From a virus: a stretch of 30,936 nucleotides of DNA. The DNA lies in IMG/VR virus record IMGVR_UViG_3300030329_002039, positions 1-30,936 of that record; one strand, written 5' to 3'. The notes beneath the pieces are model-generated. The model was not told the DNA's origin. It saw nothing but the letters and a program-made list of their open reading frames with translations, and searched no databases. Shown here one piece after another: positions 1-7,851 of this stretch (positions are counted from its first letter, which is position 1; each line of letters starts with the position of its first letter). The position numbers and the translations under genes are program-made.

Positions 1-672
1 ATACACATCCACCGTATAACCTTCTTGTAACGCTAAATAAGTATAATGTATATTGCCGTTATCAAGCATCCATTCATCTAAAGCGTTGTAACCATATGGT
101 TCCGCTAATCTATGTGTTAAACCAACATTCCATGATAAGTGTTTAGATTTACGATGTCTATATCTCTCTGATGCTTCAAAATATTTTATATCTGCAAAAC
201 CATCTTCTAAGTATTCTAACTTTAAAGCAAAGAAATTAACGCATAATTCGTCAGGACAACCGTCGTCAGAACTAAATCTAATAAAGTGGTGTTGATCCAT
301 ATAGTCTACGCCTTCTTGTCGCTTATAATCTACTTCAAATAAATACTCAACTCCTCTAACTTTACCTACAGTTGCCGCGTCACTGTAATTAGATTCCGTT
401 CCATCATAAAACGTTTGAGCTTTATTTTCATATCCAAATCTTGCTATCTTACGTAAACCTATGGTAAAATTATAATCATAAGGAGTTGATATTGTTTGTG
501 TAGATAAACCATTATCTACAGAAAATACATCAACATCAGAAAGCGACGTACCACCATTTACCGCGGCATAAAACGTAGAAAACTTTAAAAGTTTTTTTAC
601 GTCTATCACTTCTGTTTGTGCTGCAACTATATTAGATATAAGCAGTAGTATTATTATTAGTCTTTTCACCAT
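1..672 (-). CDS. Partial exported protein, beta-rich, possible outer-membrane or periplasmic protein
   Basis: The frame is open from an ATG at 672 to the left edge (224 codons, no stop), so the C-terminus is missing. Residues 1-18 form a Sec signal peptide: K3-R4, a hydrophobic core of Leu/Ile, then V-A-A before Q19, the small-small-Gln cleavage style common in Bacteroidota. There is no Cys after the cleavage site, so it is not a lipoprotein. The mature part alternates polar and aromatic residues (FSTFYAAVNGG, YDYNFTIGLRK, GVEYLFEVDYK), suggesting beta strands as in a small barrel. A C-P-D-E-L-C pair at 139-144 could form a disulphide. It starts 47 bases after the stop of the 2,372-aa gene and is probably cotranscribed. 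I do not recognise the family. The coding call and signal peptide are firm; the barrel is inference. It could be a receptor-masking or lysis-related envelope protein. Confidence 0.8.
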   Translation of the reverse strand, partial: MVKRLIIILLLISNIVAAQTEVIDVKKLLKFSTFYAAVNGGTSLSDVDVFSVDNGLSTQTISTPYDYNFTIGLRKIARFGYENKAQTFYDGTESNYSDAATVGKVRGVEYLFEVDYKRQEGVDYMDQHHFIRFSSDDGCPDELCVNFFALKLEYLEDGFADIKYFEASERYRHRKSKHLSWNVGLTHRLAEPYGYNALDEWMLDNGNIHYTYLALQEGYTVDVY

Positions 673-719
673 CTTTATATTATCACTTATTTTTTGAATT
701 CTTTACTATTTTCAACTAT

Positions 720-3700
720 TCAATATTGTATTATACGAGGTTGTCTTACCTTCTTTTTATCACCAAATCCTTGTTTCTTTTTAGATTTTCCCACATCTTC
801 AACGCCAAGATTCCACTTGCTCCAACCACTAAACATTAAAACTCGCTCCAAAGCACCGTGTTGGTTGTTCAAAGACTCTCTAACATTCATTGTTTTATTA
901 TATAACCTATTGAGAGGAACGTTTGTAGTTGCTTCTACATAATTTGTTACAGCTGACCATTGAGGATTGTCGATGTCAAACGTCTCCATTTCCTTTATAG
1001 TTTTCTTATTATAATTAAGAGTTTTTTCAGCGTTAACTAGTTTTCTAGCTTTAATACCAAGTGGAGGTGAAACGTTTAACATTTCCATTAATACAGCACT
1101 TTCGTCTTTATTGTAATCTTTATCTCTTTGTTCGTGCCATTTAATAGCCATGTTTTTTAGCGTAGCTATAGCAGAACCCCAAACACCAGTACCTCTTAAA
1201 ACAGAATCAATAGAACCATTGATTATTCTTTCTTTTTTCTTTAAGAATTTTTCATCATCTTCATTATCGTCGAACATCATCATAAACAACGCTGATTGTA
1301 AAGAATAGAATATTAAGTTTTGTATTGCAAAATAATAGGCTATTCTTGACAAATTAGACATATCACTTTGTAATTGAGTTGTATTACCAGGTGTTATCCT
1401 TCTATTTTTAATATCTAAAAACGCTTTTTTACCTAATCTATTAAACTGAGATGTAACATTTTGGAAAGCAAGTATAACTTTACCAAGTGGAGAGGCTTGT
1501 TGTTGCGAAACCATATCTGGTCTTGCTGACTGCTGAGTAGCTTCTGCTAATATTTCAAAATCAGTCCAAGCTTTAGTCTCAGCTTCTTTTTTAGTCATTC
1601 CTTGTTCTAAATATGTATTGATTCTATTTCTTAAAAATGTAGCACCACCAGTAGCAATCGCTATATTATCCCCAATTTGAGTTGGTAAGAAACCTAACTC
1701 TAACAACTTCTTTATTGCCGCTTGAATAGGATTTTTAGCGTTTTTAACCGATGCGGCTAATTCAGCACCATTAACATCTGTTTGAATTCCTTTACGTCTT
1801 TGTTTCATAAAGTCAGAGTTAAATATAGTTGCCCAATCAGCCCAATATTGTTTTTGATTAGCAAAAGCTTTAGCTGCTGCTATAATATTGTTATCAGCGA
1901 AGTTAATGAAATTAACCATAGACATTTGCTGTAATACAGCAGAACGAATGTTAAAGAACATTGTCGAAGCAACAGAACCGTTTAAATAGTTTAAGAATTT
2001 ATTAACTAGAGCGTTTTGTCCACTAGGTCTATTTTGACCAGTCTTAATTCTATACAACATATCTTTGATAGCACTAACAACATCAGCGCCATAAGCAGCT
2101 TCTATTTTATTTAAATTTTCTTCAGAAAATATTATATCTGTGTTTTCGTTAAACTCAGTAAAGAATTCAGCTCTTCCAATTCTACCAGTAGCATCGTCTA
2201 AATCTGTTCTTATATCTCCACCCTCCCAACTTTCAGTAGGCGCAACATACTTTTCTTGTTTAGATATCCAGTTCAACATATCAGCGTAAGTTTGTAATTC
2301 GCTATCATTCATAACTAAATCAACTAATTTTTGTTGATCAGTTGGGGATAATCCAGGGATATTATGACCATGTTTGTCCCACAAGTAAACCCTTATAGCA
2401 TCTTGATATGTAAAATCACCATCTGGAGTTTTCTTAGTTAATTTCTTTTTAATGTTTTCAAACTGTTTGTTTAATGATTTATAATCATTAGCTATAGATT
2501 GTTTAGCCGCGTTTAACTCTCTGTATGCTCTATTTAATGGTCTGATTAAAGCTTTTTCAAAAAAATCTCTATGTTGATTACCTCTTTTGCCTTTGCCCAT
2601 AAAGTTATATAATAAACCTACGAAATCCTCGTGTGATGGTGGTATAAAGAATCTAAACTTACCTTTACTTTCCCCACGTTTTCTAGCTTTAATAGCTGAA
2701 AATCTTTTCTTAGATTCAATACCAGTTACTTCTTCTAATATATTGTTAAAATCATTATTCATTGATTTACTAAACTTAACTTTAGCTTGCTGAACTTTAG
2801 ACTTAACATCGAATTGATTTAACATGTTCTCAACAGCTTGCACGTTTTGTAAAGCATCATCAGCAAAATAGAAGTCATTATAACCTTCGCCAACCTTATC
2901 AGCTATCCAAAGTGCTTTAGCTTCCGATGTAGAATTAGCTAAACCAGTAATATTTTTTAAAGGTATATTTAAACCATTTGCTTTTAAGAAATCAAATATA
3001 GCTTTAGCGGCGGCTGGTGGTCTAGCTGTTAATACAAACATATTCTCAGGACCAAACTTACCTTGTAGTTTTAAAGCCTTTTTAAATAATGGTGCTAACT
3101 TACCTTTTACAACTTTGTTGAAATCTGAAAAATCAAATGTATATCCTTTATCTAATAAATTTTCATATGTACTAGCGTATTCTTCAGCGTTTAAAGTTCC
3201 AGTAGTTCCATCTGGTCTAGTATATTTAACTAAAGATTTAGTTGTAGCTAATGTATCATCAAAATCTAAAACAGTGATACCTTTAGGTTTTTTTAATATT
3301 GATTCAACAAATTCTTTGGCTTTTTGTTTTTGAGCTTGACGTAAATCAAAATTTTTCTTAAAAGCAGATCTAGACATTTGAACAGCACTGTTAAATGTAT
3401 TAACTTCACTTATAGATTTAGAAAATTTAACGCCTGATGGGTAGTGTTTTTGTAACAAACCTGGTAAATAATTAGGATCAGAAATAGAACCCTTTGCTTT
3501 AGAAGTAAATTTAGTTGGGCTAGGCATAATTCTAGGCGCAGTAGTCCCAAACTTCATACCAGAAAAATCTTTAGCCATTTGTGTTGTAAATTTACCTTTG
3601 TCTGTTTTTGCTGGTTTTAAACTAGCTGATCTACTCATTTCTACTTGAGCTTCTGCATCTCCTTCTAGTTGAGTAACATCACCATTAAAAGTTTCGTCTT

Positions 3701-6700
3701 TACCTAAAGAAAAGAAATTACCTAAAAACTCAATATATTGCGAAGGGTGTTTTTTACTTGCGTAAGCGTTTTCTGCTAAAGGACCTAAAGGTATTTTTTT
3801 AACAATTGATTTAACCCTAACGTTTGTTGCTAGGTTTTCGCCAAGAGCAACTTGGTGTACCCAACCTGGAAAAATATCGTTAGAATTTTTTACCAACGGT
3901 AACTTTGGTTGGCCATCTTTTCTTTTAAACTTTTTTATATCAGGAGTTTTTTTACTACCCATATTAACCTCAATTGTCTCGCCATTATTCCAGGCCTCAA
4001 TAGTACTATTAACATTATCGTAGTATTCTTTTATTTCTTTCCTTACTGATTTTACAATTTTTTTTCTATTAATAATTTTTGACCCGTCTTGAGTGCTAAT
4101 ATATGGATCTTTTTTTGTAAACTTTGTGTCACCAGTTTTAACGTCATAACTAGAAATTCGATTAGAAGTTAAACGAACATCAGTAGTTCCTTGTTTTATC
4201 TCTATACCAATTCGCTTGAATACTTTTCCAGAAACATCTTTTATACCAAACATCATGTCAGCCATACTATCAACTTCTGTAGCAAATTCTGTAAGAACTT
4301 GAACTCTATCGTAGTTATCTTGTGTGACAAATCTAGTTAAAAGGTTTATAAACGCCTGTTCTAAGGCTCTTGGTTTATCCACGAATTTACCGGTAGAATA
4401 TAGTTTATCAGTTTCTAATATAACATTTTCAACAAATTGCTTGGTTTGAGAAAACTTAACACTATCAAAGCTACCTATTTGATTGTTTTGATTATCTAAA
4501 GACGCTGAAAGTTTACGCAGCTTAGCATCTACAACTTTGTTTAAGTCTGTGGAATTTGTTTCTATTTGCGTGTCTACAGCTTTTTTTGTTTTAGCCTGAG
4601 CAATAAGTTTCGCTAACGCTTTTTGTCTTGCTAGTAAAGTTGTGTATCCGCCTTCTGTAAAGTGTTTTGTCCACTTTGCTTTGTTAGTGGTTATTTTAAA
4701 TATACCTTTACCAGGATATGTAACTTTACCTGTTATTGGGTTTACTTTTTTATCTTTTTCTCTACCTGTCTTTTCAATGTCAAATAAAGTTTTGTAATTA
4801 TTTTTTATAACATCATCAGATAAAGAGTTTACTATGTCATCATAATTTAATGCGTGCCAAGCTTTGTATTCGTCACTTACAACAACCTCTCCTTTTACCT
4901 TGGAGATTTTACCCATGTCATTAAGAATTATTTTAGTAAATTCTTTTCCTATAAGTTTTTCTAGTTGTTGTTCTATATTTTTCGGATTTTGCTCTATTAA
5001 AGCGTCGACCTCAGCTAAAACTATAGCATTTATTTCTGGATTGTTTTGTAAATCTACTTCGCTTAAATCTTTTAATACCCTAGCTTTAGATTCTACTTTA
5101 GGAGCTTTTTTAGTTTTAGTAGTTGGTTTATCTGCTACTTGCATAGCTTCTTCAGTGTCTATGCTAGTTTCTCTTTTAGTTTTCTCGCCTTTAATAGCTA
5201 GTTTTTTAGCCGCAACTAATTTACCAAAACCTACATTAGCCATTATAAATTCACCAAGACCTCTTGGTCCTATAATAGTACCATCTTTTCTTTTGGCAGC
5301 AGGATCAAAGTTTATTAAACGATCAGTTACAGCATCGATAGTTTCTTGAGTTTTTTCAGGACTCATACCAAGACTTCTTATATAGTTATTTATAGCGCCA
5401 CCAGATTGTAACGATTCAAATACTGGATTAAATGTTTCTGGTTTTTGGAAGTCAGCTTTAGTAGTTGTTCCTTTTTGTAAATCGTTTATTTCATCAATAA
5501 GTTCTTTTCTTTTACCCAAAGCTCTTCGTGTACCTCTATATGAAGTCACGTCACTAGCCATAGCTGCAGCAGCAGCGGCGGTTTTTGATAATTTACCTTC
5601 GGTAACAGTAGCGCCTTCACCAGCTAAAGCTAAAGCTCTAGAACTTAACTTGTTCTTTTCAATGCTTTTACTATAATCTTTTAAGAAGTTATAAGCTTGT
5701 CTGCCGTTTTCAAAATCTTTATTAATTTTAAACTTTCTTAATATTTCTTGTATTATATTTTTAAGTTTATCAAAAACACCTTCGTTAAATGTTATTTCGT
5801 TTTTTTCTATAGCATCAGAAAATGCTGTAAATATTTCTTCTGAAGCAAATATATCGTCTCCTTCTAAACCATAACTTTCTTTTAATCTTTTTCTAACAGC
5901 GGCTTCTTGTGTTTTTGTTAAAACACCCATGAAACTTTTACCAAGGTCTATTCTACCTTCTTCACCTAAACTTTTCATGTGCTTAGCTAAAACAGCATGC
6001 AACACCTCATGTGATCCAACAGATATAGCCCCTGTTCTTCCCGCAACATCTTTATTAATAACAATAGAATCTCCTACTATAAAACCATCACCCTCAGTAA
6101 CATCTTGGTCTTCTATAAGTTTTATTTGGTCATCTGGATTGTTTTTGTTATGCTCTTCAGCGTTTCTATTATGCTCTTCTCTAATTTTATTAAACAAATC
6201 TTGAGCGCTAATACCATCATCGGTTACATGTACATCTTTACCAAGCTTTTCACCAGCAGCTTCTGCAAAAGCAATAGTGTCCGATATACTAATATCTCTT
6301 CTTGCTTTTCTAACATCAGCAGCTTCTTGTGTCGCGGCAACATCGGTTGCCCCTTCGTATTTACTTATTATATCATTAATCTGAGACTCAATGTCTGCTA
6401 AAGCTTTTTCAGCACCAGGTACTTGGTTAACGCCTTCTTTTTTAAGATCCCATTTTGCATTATCTCTTTTTTGGGCCAACACATATAAAGCTTCTCTATC
6501 TTTTTTATCTGTAATTTTTTTATCAATTTGAGAATCTAATATAGCTCTTTGTTGTTTTTCGTTTGCTTTAGCATCTAATCCAGTGAGATCATTTTCCATT
6601 TTTATATTAGCCATAGCAACATCTATATCGTCAGCTGTATCAACAAAATCTTTCATTTCGTTGTAAGTAACTTCTTTACCGTTTAATTTGTAAACAGGTG

Positions 6701-7838
6701 TTTTATGTTTTAATAAGGCTAAACCAACGTTTCCAGGTGCTGTTACTGTACCTGTTATAGCTTCAAATCCAATTTCAGCAGGATCCATTTCTTGGTCGGC
6801 AGCTAATCTACCACCAACCTCACCTAAACCACCACCAACAGCCTCAACACTAGTACCAGCCGTGGCACCAGCCAACATAGATCTTTTACCTCCTCTACCA
6901 ACTGTTTTACCCGCTTTCATAGCAGCGCCCGCGGCTAAAGTAGTGGCTTTACCAGCAATACCACCTGTAAGCGCTTCTACACCACCAATTGTTAAACCTC
7001 TACCAATTGCCTTGTTTCTTATTGATTTTCCTTTAGGACCTTCTAAAAGAGCTTTAATATTTACGTCTGTAAATTCTTTACCCTCCTTTTTTAATTCTTC
7101 TTCTATTAATTCTCCAAATGTTAAAGCGGCTTCCATTGATGTTGCTAAACCACCCATAGCACCAGCGAAACCAGTACCAAGAGCACCCCAACCAAGATAT
7201 GATCCAGCGGCAACTCCAGAACCAGCGCCAATAGCAGTTGCTTTTCTAGCTTCATCACTATCAAAAGCTGTGCCTAGTTGAGTGCCTAAAGACTGAACAA
7301 ATAATTCAGCCATTAATTTTGGGTCTCTTCCTACGCCTCTAAAAAATGCAGACCAAGTTTTACCCTCTTTCTCGTATTGCTTTTGAAACTTTTGCATTCT
7401 TTCAGATGGAACATGTGCTCTAGCTTCGCTTTCTTTTGCTTTAATAAATTCCCGGATAGTTTCCATGTCTACATTAGAGCGTTCCATTAAAAGATCGGCT
7501 GCTTCACCAGTTGTACTAGCAGCGGCCCAACCTCTGCCAAACCAAGTATTACTAAACCAACTACCGTCTTGTGATTCCGAAGAACCATCGTCCAATTGTG
7601 ACCCCATACTTTCTTGGCTCATCGTCGGGTCTCCCGTCGAGCCTGCTTGCTTTCCCAAACCTAATAAATTAGAAAAATCTTGCTTAGATTTTTTATAACC
7701 AGCTCCAGCAAAAAGATTAAAAGCATCATCAAATGCTTGTTCGTTTGAGTTAATTAGTGCTAAAAAATTATCTTTAGAGCCAGTATAACCAGCACCAGTA
7801 AATAATTGATAAGCATCGTTTAAAGCCTGTTCGTTCAT
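720..7838 (-). CDS. Giant polyvalent internal/ejection protein with metallopeptidase-like and HAD-like domains (2,372 aa)
   Basis: It lies in the T7 gene 16 position, after two other internal-protein candidates. Visible parts in order: two 30-aa repeats (residues 2-31 and 32-61); a Ser/Gly/Asp-rich linker (about 65-95); Gly/Ala-rich, possibly membrane-active stretches (about 200-240 and 278-345); an HEVLH zinc-peptidase-like site (610-614) with candidate third ligand Glu667 or Glu668; long Lys-rich helical and linker regions; a HAD-type domain with D1525-x-D1527-x-T1529, T1604 in VLTARP, K1641 and D1660-D1661; then a helical C-terminal region with a hydrophobic segment at about 2166-2189. A V-K-F-S-[KR]-S-type motif recurs at 748, 1127, 1399, 1470, 1486 and 1687. 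T7 gp16 is 1,318 aa, so this is nearly twice as long. I saw no clear transglycosylase motif. The start follows an AT-rich leader 13 bases after the 656-aa gene, and the stop is TGA. The ejection role is inferred from context. Confidence 0.85.
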   Translation of the reverse strand: MNEQALNDAYQLFTGAGYTGSKDNFLALINSNEQAFDDAFNLFAGAGYKKSKQDFSNLLGLGKQAGSTGDPTMSQESMGSQLDDGSSESQDGSWFSNTWFGRGWAAASTTGEAADLLMERSNVDMETIREFIKAKESEARAHVPSERMQKFQKQYEKEGKTWSAFFRGVGRDPKLMAELFVQSLGTQLGTAFDSDEARKATAIGAGSGVAAGSYLGWGALGTGFAGAMGGLATSMEAALTFGELIEEELKKEGKEFTDVNIKALLEGPKGKSIRNKAIGRGLTIGGVEALTGGIAGKATTLAAGAAMKAGKTVGRGGKRSMLAGATAGTSVEAVGGGLGEVGGRLAADQEMDPAEIGFEAITGTVTAPGNVGLALLKHKTPVYKLNGKEVTYNEMKDFVDTADDIDVAMANIKMENDLTGLDAKANEKQQRAILDSQIDKKITDKKDREALYVLAQKRDNAKWDLKKEGVNQVPGAEKALADIESQINDIISKYEGATDVAATQEAADVRKARRDISISDTIAFAEAAGEKLGKDVHVTDDGISAQDLFNKIREEHNRNAEEHNKNNPDDQIKLIEDQDVTEGDGFIVGDSIVINKDVAGRTGAISVGSHEVLHAVLAKHMKSLGEEGRIDLGKSFMGVLTKTQEAAVRKRLKESYGLEGDDIFASEEIFTAFSDAIEKNEITFNEGVFDKLKNIIQEILRKFKINKDFENGRQAYNFLKDYSKSIEKNKLSSRALALAGEGATVTEGKLSKTAAAAAAMASDVTSYRGTRRALGKRKELIDEINDLQKGTTTKADFQKPETFNPVFESLQSGGAINNYIRSLGMSPEKTQETIDAVTDRLINFDPAAKRKDGTIIGPRGLGEFIMANVGFGKLVAAKKLAIKGEKTKRETSIDTEEAMQVADKPTTKTKKAPKVESKARVLKDLSEVDLQNNPEINAIVLAEVDALIEQNPKNIEQQLEKLIGKEFTKIILNDMGKISKVKGEVVVSDEYKAWHALNYDDIVNSLSDDVIKNNYKTLFDIEKTGREKDKKVNPITGKVTYPGKGIFKITTNKAKWTKHFTEGGYTTLLARQKALAKLIAQAKTKKAVDTQIETNSTDLNKVVDAKLRKLSASLDNQNNQIGSFDSVKFSQTKQFVENVILETDKLYSTGKFVDKPRALEQAFINLLTRFVTQDNYDRVQVLTEFATEVDSMADMMFGIKDVSGKVFKRIGIEIKQGTTDVRLTSNRISSYDVKTGDTKFTKKDPYISTQDGSKIINRKKIVKSVRKEIKEYYDNVNSTIEAWNNGETIEVNMGSKKTPDIKKFKRKDGQPKLPLVKNSNDIFPGWVHQVALGENLATNVRVKSIVKKIPLGPLAENAYASKKHPSQYIEFLGNFFSLGKDETFNGDVTQLEGDAEAQVEMSRSASLKPAKTDKGKFTTQMAKDFSGMKFGTTAPRIMPSPTKFTSKAKGSISDPNYLPGLLQKHYPSGVKFSKSISEVNTFNSAVQMSRSAFKKNFDLRQAQKQKAKEFVESILKKPKGITVLDFDDTLATTKSLVKYTRPDGTTGTLNAEEYASTYENLLDKGYTFDFSDFNKVVKGKLAPLFKKALKLQGKFGPENMFVLTARPPAAAKAIFDFLKANGLNIPLKNITGLANSTSEAKALWIADKVGEGYNDFYFADDALQNVQAVENMLNQFDVKSKVQQAKVKFSKSMNNDFNNILEEVTGIESKKRFSAIKARKRGESKGKFRFFIPPSHEDFVGLLYNFMGKGKRGNQHRDFFEKALIRPLNRAYRELNAAKQSIANDYKSLNKQFENIKKKLTKKTPDGDFTYQDAIRVYLWDKHGHNIPGLSPTDQQKLVDLVMNDSELQTYADMLNWISKQEKYVAPTESWEGGDIRTDLDDATGRIGRAEFFTEFNENTDIIFSEENLNKIEAAYGADVVSAIKDMLYRIKTGQNRPSGQNALVNKFLNYLNGSVASTMFFNIRSAVLQQMSMVNFINFADNNIIAAAKAFANQKQYWADWATIFNSDFMKQRRKGIQTDVNGAELAASVKNAKNPIQAAIKKLLELGFLPTQIGDNIAIATGGATFLRNRINTYLEQGMTKKEAETKAWTDFEILAEATQQSARPDMVSQQQASPLGKVILAFQNVTSQFNRLGKKAFLDIKNRRITPGNTTQLQSDMSNLSRIAYYFAIQNLIFYSLQSALFMMMFDDNEDDEKFLKKKERIINGSIDSVLRGTGVWGSAIATLKNMAIKWHEQRDKDYNKDESAVLMEMLNVSPPLGIKARKLVNAEKTLNYNKKTIKEMETFDIDNPQWSAVTNYVEATTNVPLNRLYNKTMNVRESLNNQHGALERVLMFSGWSKWNLGVEDVGKSKKKQGFGDKKKVRQPRIIQY
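2844..3278 (-). other. HAD-superfamily phosphatase-like domain inside the giant protein
   Basis: Residues about 1521-1665 carry all four HAD motifs in order: ITVLDFDDTL (nucleophile D1525, acid D1527), VLTARP (T1604), a Lys in S-E-A-K (K1641), and FYFADD (D1660, D1661). The spacing fits a small cap-type member. It is flanked by V-Q-M-S-R-S at 1486 and V-K-F-S-K-S at 1687, which frame it as a discrete module. The substrate cannot be told from sequence; phage polynucleotide kinase/phosphatase-type and nucleotidase HADs are both possible. Confidence 0.85.
5997..6011 (-). other. HEVLH zinc metallopeptidase-like motif
   Basis: Residues 610-614 of the 2,372-aa protein read H-E-V-L-H, within S-V-G-S-H-E-V-L-H-A-V-L-A-K-H. 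The flanks fit an HExxH active-site helix: a small residue before it and hydrophobics after it. A-S-E-E-I-F at 665-670 is a plausible third-ligand helix. Whether the site is active, and what it cuts, is unknown. Confidence 0.7.
7656..7835 (-). repeat. Two tandem 30-residue repeats at the N-terminus of the giant protein
   Basis: Residues 2-31 and 32-61 align without gaps. Both begin N-E-Q-A, then share D-A-[YF]-x-L-F-x-G-A-G-Y, then S-K-x-[ND]-F and a final Leu-rich turn. The pattern A-x-x-L-F-x-x-x-G-Y followed by a Phe and Leu suggests a small helical hairpin unit. It may be a docking or packaging tag; that is inference. Confidence 0.85.
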
Positions 7839-7851
7839 GTTTAATTATTTG

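Noticed and set aside
673-719. Possible promoter between the giant gene and the exported protein gene
   Set aside because: AT-rich with no convincing pair of promoter boxes at proper spacing and no Bacteroidota-type TAnnTTTG; cotranscription is simpler.
4864-5349. Plus-strand frame of 161 codons inside the giant protein gene
   Set aside because: It is antisense to a long intact coding region, Ser/Leu/Phe-rich as expected from the reverse of Lys/Glu-rich codons, with no supporting context.
6862-7281. Plus-strand frame of 139 codons, Pro/Ala-rich
   Set aside because: This is the mirror of the Gly/Ala-rich stretch of the minus-strand gene, not an independent gene.
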